Source: Pseudomonadota bacterium
Lineage (GTDB): Bacteria; Pseudomonadota; Gammaproteobacteria; Steroidobacterales; Steroidobacteraceae
Assembly (NCBI GenBank): GCA_021805865.1
Contig: JAJZDX010000035.1
Location: 1 to 47,466, forward strand
DNA length: 47,466 nucleotides
Direction: 5' to 3'
Shown here: piece after piece, positions 17,572-26,708 of the stretch
Position numbering within the stretch: the first letter of the stretch is position 1
Layout of the letters: every line of letters begins with the position of its first letter
Notes under the pieces: generated by a model
Told to the model about the DNA's origin: nothing
Seen by the model: only the letters and a program-made list of their open reading frames with translations
Databases searched by the model: none
Position numbers and translations under genes: made by a program

Positions 17572-17897
17572 ACGTCCTCCCAAACCATCACAACCGCGCC
17601 CGGGCGGGTGAGTTTCTCGGACTCGCCCGCCCGGGTTTGGCCCTCTCGCATGCGGGGCTGCATCCTGGCGGCGTGCCGGGTGTCCGCTCCGCGCGAGAGA
17701 CGGGTCCGCTACCGGGACGTGTGATGCCGCCAGACATCCACGCCGCATACGACTCGACGGCCGTCCCGCCGGTCGCGCGGTCATGACACGCGCGCCCAGA
17801 GGTGCTTTGGCGATGATCCCCCGACATCCCTTGCAACCGAATGACGGAGACTCGCCGCGGCGACGGCATAAGCCCCTGTGTGTATTTCCACTGAAAC
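17572..17897. other. Gene-poor 326-base gap upstream of trbJ
   Basis: I see no convincing gene. The gap contains a strong 14-base-stem hairpin near the trbJ start and otherwise GC-rich sequence without clear repeats. It probably carries the trbJ-trbL promoter, although no good -35/-10 pair is evident. Confidence 0.5.
17599..17635 (-). terminator. Strong hairpin between cargo genes and trbJ
   Basis: The arms CCCGGGCGGGTGAG and CTCGCCCGCCCGGG enclose a nine-base loop, with only one mismatch or wobble. On the minus strand no long T-run follows, so it may be an attenuator or a weak terminator isolating trbJ-trbL from the upstream cargo transcript. Confidence 0.6.
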
Positions 17898-19037
17898 TCA
17901 TCGTTCCATTCCGTCAACCGCGCGCTCCCGCAGGCGACGACGGGCCGCAGGTTCCGCACTCTCCGGTAGAGCGAGCGCCTCCTGCCGGCCGGGTTCGCGT
18001 TCGATGGATTCCGGTAGCTCCCACCGCACGCCCTCGCCGCCCAAAAGGAAACGCACCGGGGCAACGCTATCCGTCACTGCCCACGGAATCCGTGCTTCCC
18101 CATCCGTGACCGCGCCGCCGGCCTTTTCGGCGCGCCTGATGAGTTCCTCGCGGTCACTCGCACCCCGTGACGCGAGCGACACCACGACGACCGTCCCGCT
18201 CGGTACCGGTGGAGCCGCCTCCACCGCCTTGCGATACTCGCCGATCAGGCGCTTGTACACGCCCGGGGTCTCGAGTTCCTGCCTCCACAGCCCCCGCACA
18301 TAGGCCCCGACGATCGAATACGGCCACCCGGCCTCCTTCCAGTCCCCATTGATCCGCTCAATGCGCGTGTGCGCGTCGATTCGCCGCATCTCAGGACGCG
18401 GCGCGGCGGCCAAAGCCTGGCGGACCTGTACTGGCGCCGCGGGCAGCGGCCGGTACCCCAATTCCGCGCTGCGAGGGTTCATGCCAACGACGGCCGTTAC
18501 GATGTGCGATGGGATGCCCCGCCAAGGGCGCCCCGCCAGCACCGTCGCGATGAGATCAGAGTGCTGATACAGCGATACCCGAACCGTCTCGCCTTGTTCG
18601 AGCCGCTCGAGCGCGCGAGCGCCCTCGTCGGCGTGCGCGGGCTCGAGAGCGCCGTAGCGCTCACGTACACTCGCCCACTGCGCCGTGCGCTCGTTATCGA
18701 GCCATGCGCCGCCCATCGGCTCCGGTTTGGCAAGGGCAACCTCGACGTCCGGCATCACGATGGGATTCTTCATCGCATTGAGCCACCGCTCGAGATAGGT
18801 CTCGGGCATGATATGACCGCTGCGACTCTGATTCATCCCGCCCTCGCAATAGGAGGCTGACTCGAACGCTCGCGCCAAGGCTACATCGAGACGGCCAATG
18901 GCGACACAACTCCACTCGGGATGGTGCGGATAGGTGTTCCTGTCGTAGAGCTTCTCGAACAGACACCAAACCGTATGCGCCGCGCCTTGCGGCTTGAACG
19001 CTGCTGCCTCTTGATCGACCACGATTGTTGCGCCCAT
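17898..19037 (-). CDS. Unknown 379-residue cargo protein
   Basis: Not recognised. The N-terminal part (WCLFEKLYDRNTYPHHPEWS, SCVAIGRLDVALARAF) looks like a folded alpha/beta domain, followed by segments such as VRVSLYQHSDLIATVLAGRP and SGTVVVVSLASRGASDREEL. No signal or membrane segment is seen. The ATG at 19037 has GAGGA upstream and begins ten bases after the previous cargo gene, so the two likely form an operon. It ends VDGMER. Confidence 0.7.
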   Translation of the reverse strand: MGATIVVDQEAAAFKPQGAAHTVWCLFEKLYDRNTYPHHPEWSCVAIGRLDVALARAFESASYCEGGMNQSRSGHIMPETYLERWLNAMKNPIVMPDVEVALAKPEPMGGAWLDNERTAQWASVRERYGALEPAHADEGARALERLEQGETVRVSLYQHSDLIATVLAGRPWRGIPSHIVTAVVGMNPRSAELGYRPLPAAPVQVRQALAAAPRPEMRRIDAHTRIERINGDWKEAGWPYSIVGAYVRGLWRQELETPGVYKRLIGEYRKAVEAAPPVPSGTVVVVSLASRGASDREELIRRAEKAGGAVTDGEARIPWAVTDSVAPVRFLLGGEGVRWELPESIEREPGRQEALALPESAEPAARRRLRERAVDGMER

Positions 19038-19047
19038 CGTCGTATCC

Positions 19048-20904
19048 TCATCGTCCCGAATCTCGACCCGTACCCCGATTGCGTGCACCTGCCGACGCCC
19101 GAGCTCTGCAGGCAGTACCTGCCTTGCGCTGCGCGCGGCCCTCAGCCCGGCAACGTTCTTCCGCAGCGCTCGCCGCCCCCTCGAACACAACCCGCTCCTG
19201 CGCGCCGAGCGCGCGTTCAACCGGCTGAACGTGAAGGGTTGCACCAGACTCGTCCATCCGGACGTCGAGGATGTCACCGGGTTTCGCGCCGCCGAGTTCG
19301 TGCAGTCCCCCATCCGCGCGGCGCTGCGAGCGCCGCATATCGGTCACCAACAGTACCGGGGCGGGAGAAATTTCCGCATTGCGCAGCAGCGGATGCCCGA
19401 GGCGCATCTCCACCGCGGCCGTATAGGCCCTGCCGTCGGTACCTTTCGTATCGGCAAAGTGATAAACGCCGAGCACTTCCCCCATGAAGTGATCCCCCGC
19501 GCCGACTCGCATCGTTCTCACCGATTCCCAGGGAATCGGAGCCTCGCCCGCCCGTCCTTCATGGGTCACCCCGGCAATGCTCGCCACGCACGTATCAGGA
19601 GCCGTCATGAGTAGATCGATCGGTTTGCCGACCGAGGCCCGGACGGCGCTCTCAATCTCGGCGAGCGCTGCGGCCTGTGGCTGCCCATGATTACCATGGC
19701 CGAACAGACCCTTGAAATTGGCCAGTGAATTCCCGTCCGGCGCAATCACCGTCGTCAAAAGCCCGTCGGGCTCGCGGATCGCGAGCGCCCGCAGCTTGTG
19801 CGCCACAGCCACCAGCGTCCCGGTGATGTGCGCCGCCTCGCTCTCGCGCAATCCCAACACCTTGTCGCGCGCACTCGCGACATCGAGATCAGGCGCATCG
19901 GGTTGCGCGAACTCCTGCACGCGCTGCGCCTCGACGGGAACCGCGCGCAGTTCAACCGCCGACCACGGTCCTTTCGTCCCGCTGAGATCCCCCATGGCAT
20001 CCACGTTGCGCAGGCGGACCTCCTCGAGTACGCCCGCCAGGCCGTCGTAGATCACCTCTCCTGATGTACGCCCATCCTCGGTTTGGACAAGGGGGCACTC
20101 GGCCGAGACGATGCCGTAGCCCAGGGTGTGTTCGTCGCGTGCAAACGGCGGATGCTCCTGCGCCGGGACGGCACGCAGTTCGACCATCCGGTAAGGACCA
20201 TTGATCGCTGGATCGCGCGAATCGTTCAGGCGCGTAGTGATTTGCGCGCAGTGCTTCGGATCCCTCACCACGCCCAATGGCCCTCTCGAGCCATCGCGAT
20301 CAATGACGCAGTATCCGTAGACCGGGTATCGCAGGCGCTCGAGGGCGCGGTCGAAGAAGCCGCCCGCCTCGATACGGGCCGACAGCACCCGACTCGGCAT
20401 GAGCTCGCCGAGGGCGTTGAGCGTCGCGCTCGACGCGCCCCACTCCGTCTTCCCCACTACCCTGCCCACCGCAGGCACACCAGTCCCTTGCGTCTTTGCG
20501 AATTGCTCTACCGCGTTGCACACGCGTCGAGCGGCCGACGCACCCCATCCAGGGTGCTCGCCGCTGGCGTGACGAACGTAATCGACGAGCGCAATGGCCG
20601 AGGCGGAACACACGGCAAGCGCCGGTTGCGCACCTTCCATCGCCCTCTCGAGAACCTCCGCGGCCTGGCCAGCGAGACTCACCATATCCGTATCGAGGAG
20701 TCTGGGCCGGTCGAGCGGATTCGCCTCGAGCCGCCCGTTGGGCTCACGATACGCGACGCTCCTCAAGTTCTCCCGCGCAAGGCCCTCGGCGATCCGGGTT
20801 GCGGACCCGCTTCGCAGCTCATGGAACTGATGATTCGCGGGAAGCCGCTTCGCCAGCGCGGCCAGCAAACCGATCTCGTACGGATCACACACCTTCGCGG
20901 ACAT
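19048..20904 (-). CDS. Large unknown cargo protein sharing a domain with the 29.4 kb gene
   Basis: A 618-residue protein of unknown function. A central region (LLTTVIAPDGNSLANFKGLFGH in two parts, then IPWESVRTMRVGAGDHFMGEV) matches the protein at 29.4 kb, which has YVTVVSPDGRSLAHFEGLFG and VPWRSVDSVELRPGASVGGQF. Internal repeats of the type GPYRMVELRAVPAQEHPPF and GPWSAVELRAVPVEAQRVQE are about 120 residues apart. The C-terminus is Arg/Ala-rich and ends RDSGR. There is no membrane segment. The ATG has GGAGG nine bases upstream. It lies with two other cargo genes between trbE and trbJ. Confidence 0.7.
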   Translation of the reverse strand: MSAKVCDPYEIGLLAALAKRLPANHQFHELRSGSATRIAEGLARENLRSVAYREPNGRLEANPLDRPRLLDTDMVSLAGQAAEVLERAMEGAQPALAVCSASAIALVDYVRHASGEHPGWGASAARRVCNAVEQFAKTQGTGVPAVGRVVGKTEWGASSATLNALGELMPSRVLSARIEAGGFFDRALERLRYPVYGYCVIDRDGSRGPLGVVRDPKHCAQITTRLNDSRDPAINGPYRMVELRAVPAQEHPPFARDEHTLGYGIVSAECPLVQTEDGRTSGEVIYDGLAGVLEEVRLRNVDAMGDLSGTKGPWSAVELRAVPVEAQRVQEFAQPDAPDLDVASARDKVLGLRESEAAHITGTLVAVAHKLRALAIREPDGLLTTVIAPDGNSLANFKGLFGHGNHGQPQAAALAEIESAVRASVGKPIDLLMTAPDTCVASIAGVTHEGRAGEAPIPWESVRTMRVGAGDHFMGEVLGVYHFADTKGTDGRAYTAAVEMRLGHPLLRNAEISPAPVLLVTDMRRSQRRADGGLHELGGAKPGDILDVRMDESGATLHVQPVERALGAQERVVFEGAASAAEERCRAEGRAQRKAGTACRARASAGARNRGTGRDSGR

Positions 20905-20940
20905 GCTGATGCCTCCACGCGACACTCAGCGTAGTGCCGC

Positions 20941-21041
20941 TTCCCCCCATTCCGCTGCGCGGGCTGCACCGGCTGCACCGGCTGCAACGACGCAATAGGC
21001 ACCACCGGGACACACGCTCCACCGCAGGGACTGCGGGCCAC
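20941..21041 (-). repeat. Intergenic leader repeat, long copy with a 9-base tandem
   Basis: This is the fullest copy, about 100 bases, sharing ordered blocks with the copy at 26.6 kb: CCGCAGTCCCTGCGG, GGTGCCTATTGC, GTTGCAGCC and the core GCAGCGGAATGGGG. Inside it GGCTGCACC (plus strand) is repeated three times in tandem at 20962-20988. It lies about 40 bases upstream of the large cargo gene. Confidence 0.7.
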
Positions 21042-21062
21042 GCATACGTTCCAGCACCGTTG

Positions 21063-21815
21063 CTAGCGCTCGAACTCCTCTTCCGCCGAGAGCGGCTTCC
21101 TGCGCGGAGCTGTCGGACGGGCCGAGAGACTCACCTCCTGAGCGAGCCCCCGTCGATCATCGATCTTCACGCGATCCTGTCCGCCCCTGATCTCGAGGTG
21201 CCCGCGCTCGCGCAGCGTGACATTGACCCCGCTATCCGCTTCGCGCGAGCGCGCATTGACGGTGAGTTTGCCGTCGCCGCTCACGACCGCCTCGGCGCGG
21301 CCATGATCGTAGACTCGCACCGACTGGGCGCCGCGCTCGTCCGCTTTGAGCACGCCATGGCTCTTGTCATCGATCATAACGGCCGTCACGCTGTCCCCGA
21401 ACCCGATGGCCGACGGCCGGCTGTTGTCGTGAGCCAGAATCACGGCCTCGCTGTTCTCGTTCGCAACGACCGATACCGCGCTGACATCCCATGCGTCCAC
21501 GTCCACGCTCGCGTTGTGGATGGCGTTTACGGAAACGCGGCTGCGATCGAACGCCATCACACGCACCGTGGCGGTCTGCGCCGCGTTGACCGTCGGCGCG
21601 GCATCCCCCTTGGCCGTGAGCACCAGTCCTGCATTATCGAATACGCAGACTTGGCGAGAGGAGCGTTTCTCGAGCATCGTCATCACAAACGTTTCCTGAC
21701 CGTGCAGATGTACCGGCGCGCCGGGGCGCTCCAAGAGCGCCTTGTCGAGCGCGGATTGCGTCCGGCACATTACGGGCTCTGCCGTCTTCTGCCCTGCGTG
21801 TGAATCGGCTGTCAT
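21063..21815 (-). CDS. Beta-helix-like repeat protein B, paralogue of the 8.2 kb gene
   Basis: A 250-residue protein of unknown function. Many short repeats of alternating hydrophobic and polar residues are visible: VRVMAFDRSRVSVNAIHNAS, VDVDAWDVSAVSVVANENSE, AVILAHDNSRPSAIGFGDSV, TAVMIDDKSHGVLKADERG. This suggests a parallel beta-helix. The N-terminal CRTQSALDKALLERPGAPV matches its paralogue. The start MTADSHAG has GGGAG upstream. It ends EEEFER. Such proteins occur in mobile elements and phages, but a role cannot be assigned. Confidence 0.72.
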   Translation of the reverse strand: MTADSHAGQKTAEPVMCRTQSALDKALLERPGAPVHLHGQETFVMTMLEKRSSRQVCVFDNAGLVLTAKGDAAPTVNAAQTATVRVMAFDRSRVSVNAIHNASVDVDAWDVSAVSVVANENSEAVILAHDNSRPSAIGFGDSVTAVMIDDKSHGVLKADERGAQSVRVYDHGRAEAVVSGDGKLTVNARSREADSGVNVTLRERGHLEIRGGQDRVKIDDRRGLAQEVSLSARPTAPRRKPLSAEEEFER

Positions 21816-21838
21816 TACGAAGAACTCCCAATCAATCC

Positions 21839-21880
21839 CCTCTTCCCCATTCCCCGCTGCGCGGCGCAAGACCCCGAATG
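21839..21880 (-). repeat. Intergenic leader repeat upstream of beta-helix gene B
   Basis: In the coding direction it reads TCTTGCGCCGCGCAGCGGGG then AATGGGGAAGAGG, in the 100-base gap after trbE. The palindrome CCGC-tgc-GCGG forms its centre. Confidence 0.65.
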
Positions 21881-21918
21881 GCTACCTGCCGGCCGGCGAG
21901 GAGCCCGCGCGCGCGCCC

Positions 21919-24435
21919 CTACCCGGCGGTATACGATTCCCACTGCTCGGCCGCCTCATCGCACCCTCGCTCGCGCAACCACTGCGCGGGCCAGGCATCA
22001 CCGAGCGCGGCGCGCAATTCCCGGATGCGCGCGAGGTCCTCCTTGCCGCTCGCACCAACGAATGCAAGTTGGAGTGCGGTAAGACCGAGCTCGAATAGCC
22101 GACGACCGTCCGGGTGCAGCATGTAGTACTGCCGTTTCGGCGTCGCCATGGAGAGAATCTCGATCTGGCGGGAGTTCAGTCCCATCGCCTGATACAGCGG
22201 CCGCACGTTCTCCGTCGCCGCTTCCGGGTTCGGCAACAGAATCTTCGTCGGACAGGACTCGTAGATCACGTCCGCGATCCCCGAGCGCCCGAGATCGGTC
22301 AGCGACTGCGTAGCGAACACCACGGCCACGTTGGCCTTGCGCAGGACCTTCAGCCACTCGCGGATCTTTTCCTTGAAGACGGGGTGACCCAACATCACCC
22401 ACGCCTCATCGAGGACGAGCAACGTCGGCTCTCCTCGGAAGCGCTGCTCGAGCCGGTGAAAGAGATAGGTGATCACCGGCAGGACGAGCTTCTCGCCCTT
22501 GCCCATCAGGTGCCCGATCTCAAAGACCTGAAACGACGAATCGCTGAGCGCATCGCGTTCGGAATCAACGAGCGCCCCCGCCATGCCGCTCAGCGTGTAA
22601 GGCTTGAGCGCGCTCCTCACCTCCTCATCCTGCACCACGAGAACGTAATTGGTGAGCGTGCGGTGGCGGGATTCGGTCGTGGTCTCCCCGAGCTGTGTCA
22701 CCGCGCGGAAGATTTCCTGGCGCTGCTTCGGCGAGACGCCAACGCCCTGCAGATGCACGAGTTGTTCGATCCACTCCGACGCCCACACCCGCTCGGCGGG
22801 CTCATGCACGGCACCGAGCGGACAGAACGAAACCGCCGCAGGAAGTGCCCGAGCGGCACCGGGTTCCGGAGTGCCGGCCGCAGGGTCGTTGCCGCCGATG
22901 TCGTAGTGTTCACCGCCAGCCGCCCAACACAAGGGCAGCATCGAGTGGCCCTTATCGAACGCAAAGACCTGCGCTTTGCGATAGCGAAAGTGTTGCGCAA
23001 TGACTGTGGCGAGAAACGTCGACTTGCCGGCACCGGTCGGCCCGAGCACGGCCGTATGCCCCAGGTCGCCAGAGTGCAAGCTGAGGCGAAACGGCGTCGC
23101 CCCCGAGGTTCGGGTCCAGAGAAGCGGTGGCGGTGGGGAACCATCCTTCTGCCTGGGGTAGAACGGGCAGGGGTTGTGGTCCGGACCTGCCCATACGCTC
23201 GTGAAGGGAATCAGATGCGCCAAATTCAGCGTGTGAATGATCGGCCGGCGGACATTCGCTTTGGTATTACCCGGGTGAGAACCCAGGTAGACCTCGACGG
23301 CGTTCACGTCCTCGATCCGGCACTCGAACTGCTTCGCCTGGATCACCTTCGCCACCTCACGGGCGGCACCGTTCAGCACCTCGAGGTCCTCGTGCGCGAG
23401 AAGCAGTGCCGTCGAGTAGTACCCGAAGTGCACCATTCCGGATGAGGCTTCGGACATCGCGTCCACCGCATCACCCGCCATGCTCACCGCATCGGCATTG
23501 TGATGGCTCGCCTGGCCGCCGAGCGCCTCACGCACCAGGTTCATGCCTGCCACGCGCTTTTGCGCCCACCGGGAGCGATACTTGCCGAGAATCTTCTCGG
23601 CCTTCACCGGGTCCATGAAAATGAACCGGCTGGACCACCGATAGGCCACCGGCAGCCGTCCGAGGAAATCCATGATGCCGGGCCAGCTTCTTTGCGGAAG
23701 TCCCGTGATCGACAGCGCCCGCACGAACCTCCCATCGATTTGCGGGGTAAAACCGGTCACCAATTGGTGCCGGCCGAGCACCGCGTCCAGGTACATCGGC
23801 ACGAACGACATTCGAAACGGCTCGCTGCCCTCCCGCAGCGTCACGCAACGTTCGAGGTGCCCGAGCAGTTCGCTTCCCACCTCGCCCGTGAGTTCATCCT
23901 CGCCGGAGGAGAGTCTGCGGATCCTCACGATGGACTCGAGATTCCCCTCGATCGAAAGACACGCATGCTGGAACCGCTCGAGGGTCTGCTGTGCCGTGCC
24001 GGCTACACGTCCTTCAATGAAGACGCTCGCGGCCTTGTTCGCCGCATCGGGGGGCGGAAACCAGGTGAGGGAAAGCACGTTGCGACTCGTGAACCCGATG
24101 GCATCGCGCTCGAACTGCGTACGGCGTTCGTCCTCGATGAGTTGCGTGGTCCGATCAGGGAACGCTGCGCGTGGCGCGTATGCGCCCACAGGCCCACGCA
24201 CGCTGTCGGCATGGATCATCCACCCCTCGCCGAGCTTCAACGCCGAGTTCAACCGCACCGCGAGCGCGCGGAGCTCATGCCGGGTAGAGGAGTCGAGGTC
24301 GGGACCGGAGTACTCCCATGCGGCGAGAAACGCGCCGGACTTCAGCAGTACCACATCTGGCGCCACCAGCGCTGCCCAAGGCAGAAGATCAGGCAACGCC
24401 CGGGCCTTCACCCGGAATTCACGTAACGATTGCAT
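21919..24435 (-). CDS. trbE: TrbE/VirB4: conjugation ATPase
   Basis: An 838-residue VirB4-family ATPase, the main energy source of the secretion channel, at the inner membrane. The N-terminal CagE/TrbE domain is followed by the motor domain with Walker A VLGPTGAGKST (about 463-473) and Walker B TLLVLDEAWVML (about 671-682), and the later TQSLTDL motif. Length is normal for TrbE. The ATG at 24435 lies one base after the trbD stop. A degraded copy of the Walker A region occurs at 38.9 kb. Confidence 0.95.
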   Translation of the reverse strand: MQSLREFRVKARALPDLLPWAALVAPDVVLLKSGAFLAAWEYSGPDLDSSTRHELRALAVRLNSALKLGEGWMIHADSVRGPVGAYAPRAAFPDRTTQLIEDERRTQFERDAIGFTSRNVLSLTWFPPPDAANKAASVFIEGRVAGTAQQTLERFQHACLSIEGNLESIVRIRRLSSGEDELTGEVGSELLGHLERCVTLREGSEPFRMSFVPMYLDAVLGRHQLVTGFTPQIDGRFVRALSITGLPQRSWPGIMDFLGRLPVAYRWSSRFIFMDPVKAEKILGKYRSRWAQKRVAGMNLVREALGGQASHHNADAVSMAGDAVDAMSEASSGMVHFGYYSTALLLAHEDLEVLNGAAREVAKVIQAKQFECRIEDVNAVEVYLGSHPGNTKANVRRPIIHTLNLAHLIPFTSVWAGPDHNPCPFYPRQKDGSPPPPLLWTRTSGATPFRLSLHSGDLGHTAVLGPTGAGKSTFLATVIAQHFRYRKAQVFAFDKGHSMLPLCWAAGGEHYDIGGNDPAAGTPEPGAARALPAAVSFCPLGAVHEPAERVWASEWIEQLVHLQGVGVSPKQRQEIFRAVTQLGETTTESRHRTLTNYVLVVQDEEVRSALKPYTLSGMAGALVDSERDALSDSSFQVFEIGHLMGKGEKLVLPVITYLFHRLEQRFRGEPTLLVLDEAWVMLGHPVFKEKIREWLKVLRKANVAVVFATQSLTDLGRSGIADVIYESCPTKILLPNPEAATENVRPLYQAMGLNSRQIEILSMATPKRQYYMLHPDGRRLFELGLTALQLAFVGASGKEDLARIRELRAALGDAWPAQWLRERGCDEAAEQWESYTAG

Positions 24436-24436
24436 A

Positions 24437-24754
24437 TCAGTCCTTCCACTTCGGCGGATCAGCGAACGGGGTAGCCGACGCCGGATAGAACCGCCGGTAT
24501 TGGAGGAGCCGCCGGCCGGTCAGTGAGAGTTGCGGGTCGAACTTCGCGGCCTGCGAAAGCCCATACTGGCCGACAACCCACACCACGACCCCAATGATCG
24601 CCGCCCACAGCTTCGCGAGCGACACGATGAAGATACCCGCGAGGAGCATCAGCAGCAGCACCAGTTGCCGCTCACCGCCCATCACGAGGATGGGCCGGTT
24701 GAGTGAGCGGTGAATCGGCGCTTCAAACTCCTCGTCGGACAAGTCCTCAGCCAC
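24437..24754 (-). CDS. trbD: TrbD/VirB3: small inner-membrane transfer protein
   Basis: A 105-residue VirB3-family protein that works with TrbE. The typical N-terminus HRSLNRPILVMGGERQLVLL leads into hydrophobic segments (LVLLLMLLAGIFIVSLAKLW and AAIIGVVVWVVGQYG), and the C-terminus has the family ending RRFYPA-type motif. It starts with GTG at 24754, overlapping the trbC end by eight bases. Confidence 0.92.
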   Translation of the reverse strand: MAEDLSDEEFEAPIHRSLNRPILVMGGERQLVLLLMLLAGIFIVSLAKLWAAIIGVVVWVVGQYGLSQAAKFDPQLSLTGRRLLQYRRFYPASATPFADPPKWKD

Positions 24755-25106
24755 GGCGAAGTCCGTGCGTTACGGCCGCCACAATGGCACCGGTGTGCAT
24801 CAGGCCGAGGAGATTCAGGATATTGTTGCCGAAGACGATGATCGAGATCGCGACCACGATCGTCAGTAATTTCTTGATGATGCCCGAGAGTTCCTCGCCA
24901 AAGATGAGCGCGATGCCGGCGGCCACGAAGGCGATGACGCTCACCCCCGTCGCGAAAGGCCCCGTGAGATCATGCTCAAGGGTCTGAATCGGCGTATCCC
25001 ATGGCATGTTCGTGCCAGCGAGCGCCACAGGGGCGGTCAGAACGAAAAGCAGTGCCGCGGAAGCCACCGCGCGCACGCGGCGCAGATGCGTCGAAGGGTG
25101 AAACAC
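24747..25106 (-). CDS. trbC: TrbC/VirB2: conjugative pilin precursor
   Basis: A 119-residue TrbC-type propilin. The signal sequence VASAALLFVLTAPVALAG is followed by a short periplasmic stretch and two hydrophobic segments (VSVIAFVAAGIALIFG and KLLTIVVAISIIVFGNNIL), the pilin layout. In RP4 the pilin is trimmed and cyclised by TraF, whose homologue lies directly upstream here. The GTG start at 25106 has AAGGAG seven bases upstream. It opens the trbC-D-E block. Confidence 0.92.
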   Translation of the reverse strand: MFHPSTHLRRVRAVASAALLFVLTAPVALAGTNMPWDTPIQTLEHDLTGPFATGVSVIAFVAAGIALIFGEELSGIIKKLLTIVVAISIIVFGNNILNLLGLMHTGAIVAAVTHGLRRG

Positions 25107-25160
25107 AGCCGTCTCCTTGGGGCGCTCTCAGCACCCGCGCGGCCGGCACGATGCCGCCGC

Positions 25161-25200
25161 TTCCCCCCATTCCCTCCTGCGGAGGGCACGCCCTGCGGCA
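25161..25200 (-). repeat. Intergenic leader repeat upstream of trbC
   Basis: Its centre CCCTCC-tgc-GGAGGG is a perfect palindrome. In the coding direction the core reads GCAGGAGGGAATGGGGGG. It is nearly identical to the copy upstream of trbB. An additional hairpin GGCACAG/CTGTGCC follows at about 25222-25244. Confidence 0.7.
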
Positions 25201-25299
25201 CTGGCGGCGCGCGTCTGCGGAGGCACAGTCTTGCGGGCTGTGCCGGGACAGCAATCCGCGAGGGACCAGCGAGCTGGAAATCCGAAAAACGAGAAAGAC

Positions 25300-25881
25300 C
25301 TACAGAGGACGGAGGACGCCTCGGATCGCAGAGAACTCAACCGGACCAAAATACCGGCTATCGAAGCTGTAACGCGCCCATCCGGGCGTAGCACCCGGAC
25401 CATAGAGCCAATACTGACCGGGACGAAGGACCCATCGCCCCACCGCGCGCGGGAGGCGCAGTCCCGTGACCGGCGCGACTGGCATCGGGGCCGACAGCGG
25501 CAACGGCCGGCCGTTGACCTTGACCCCTGCGGCGGTCTCCACCACGGTATCCCCGGGGACCGCCGCGATGCGCTTCACGAGCGGCTGCCCGCCGCCGAGG
25601 CAGCGGTTACGACCGCTACCGCGCTCATAGAACGGAAACCGACGCGGCGTGACCCATCCCGGCGGACAGACGGACACGAACTGCCCGCGAACCAGCCCCA
25701 CGGCCGGCACCTCGCGGCGCCAGTACCAGCCGAGCGGCGCGCTCGGCGTGTCGTTGTAGCGAAGCCCCGCTATGACGAGCGCTGCGGGAAGTCCGACGCC
25801 CGCCACGATGGCTGCGGCCAGCATGACCACAGTTCGTTGACGATATCGCAGGCGCCTCGGCGCGGCTTCGGCCCGTCTCAC
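25300..25881 (-). CDS. traF: TraF: conjugal pilin-processing signal peptidase (S26 family)
   Basis: A 193-residue S26-family peptidase of the TraF type. A membrane anchor (about 18-40, RTVVMLAAAIVAGVGLPAAL) precedes the catalytic serine in NDTPSAPLGWYW (Ser about 47) and the catalytic lysine in PLVKRIAAVPGDTV (Lys about 103). TraF of RP4 trims and cyclises the TrbC pilin at the periplasmic face; trbC is the next gene. The GTG start overlaps or abuts the end of the upstream cargo gene. Two cysteines (CPPGW, RNRCLGG) may form a disulfide. Confidence 0.9.
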   Translation of the reverse strand: MRRAEAAPRRLRYRQRTVVMLAAAIVAGVGLPAALVIAGLRYNDTPSAPLGWYWRREVPAVGLVRGQFVSVCPPGWVTPRRFPFYERGSGRNRCLGGGQPLVKRIAAVPGDTVVETAAGVKVNGRPLPLSAPMPVAPVTGLRLPRAVGRWVLRPGQYWLYGPGATPGWARYSFDSRYFGPVEFSAIRGVLRPL

Positions 25882-25884
25882 CTT

Positions 25885-26580
25885 TCAACGCTCGAGATCG
25901 TCGTTGCCCCGTGCGGGATGGCTCCGTGACTTCGCTTGTGGCTCGGGCCGCCATCCGCGTTCCACGCTACTTGGCAGACCGAAGGCTTTCTCGGCCTGTT
26001 CAATCGGTCGAGCGTCCAGCACTTCACGTAGCGCCAGCAGGTGCTCGTTGATGACATCGACGGCAGCAGTTCCCTCGATCTGAACATCATCGCATCCAAA
26101 GCCCAAACTCTCGAGCGCCGTGACCAGTTCCCGGGACGCGCGCGCGACAGAGGACTCGCTCTTGCCGGCGGCTACGACGCCATCTTCCGATCCATCGAAC
26201 CACGGACGAGCTGCGCGCACTGCGCGCTCCGTCTGGCTCATTCGCAGGCCGGTATCGTGATCAACCGTCTCGACCGCGCGCTTTGCGCGCTCGGACACCG
26301 CGTTCATACGCTCGTAGAAGCGAGCCGGATCCACCGTCTCGATCCGCGTGCATACCACATCACGAGCGACTTCCAGGAGCTCGACCGCATGCCGTTCGCC
26401 GGCGGCGGTCTTGCGATTGAGAAGCCCCGCTTCGCGCAACGCATCGTTCAGCGAATCACGAAGCTCGAATGCCTCCGGCGCACGAAGCGCAATGACCTCG
26501 GCACACTCCTCGCCCTCAAAGAGTCCGACCTCGATGCGACCTTCCTCGCAGCGGGCCTGAACGTTATCGACTCGACTCAT
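25885..26580 (-). CDS. Unknown acidic cargo protein
   Basis: A 231-residue protein not recognised. The N-terminus VGLFEGEECAEVIALRAPEA with helix AFELRDSLNDALREAGLL is followed by mostly helical, charged sequence (FYERMNAVSERAKRAVETVD). No signal or membrane segment. The ATG at 26580 has GGAGA upstream. It ends NDDLER three bases before traF. A long leader repeat precedes it. Confidence 0.65.
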   Translation of the reverse strand: MSRVDNVQARCEEGRIEVGLFEGEECAEVIALRAPEAFELRDSLNDALREAGLLNRKTAAGERHAVELLEVARDVVCTRIETVDPARFYERMNAVSERAKRAVETVDHDTGLRMSQTERAVRAARPWFDGSEDGVVAAGKSESSVARASRELVTALESLGFGCDDVQIEGTAAVDVINEHLLALREVLDARPIEQAEKAFGLPSSVERGWRPEPQAKSRSHPARGNDDLER

Positions 26581-26613
26581 GATGACTCTCCGAACACAAC
26601 GGAACACGGCGAC

Positions 26614-26705
26614 TCACCCCATTCCGCCGCACAGCCTGCACCGCCGGCAACGGGGCAATAGGCACCGACAGGACGCACCCTCCCGCGCAGGGGCTGCGGC
26701 ATATC
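26614..26705 (-). repeat. Intergenic leader repeat, long copy
   Basis: About 90 bases that align in order with the copy at 20.9 kb: CCGCAGCCCCTGCG, GGGTGCGTCCTGTCGGTGCC, TATTGCCCCGTTGCCGGCGG, TGCAGGCTGTGC and GGCGGAATGGGG. It lies just upstream of the acidic cargo gene. Confidence 0.7.
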
Positions 26706-26708
26706 TCG

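Noticed and set aside
17572-17901. 110-codon N-terminal extension of trbJ
   Set aside because: The signal peptide and GGAGG site mark the start at 17571, and the extension is Arg/Pro-rich and crosses a strong hairpin.
20941-26705. Leader elements as integron attC sites
   Set aside because: They lack RYYYAAC/GTTRRRY core sites, there is no integron integrase in the window, and cassette orientation is not uniform with an attI.
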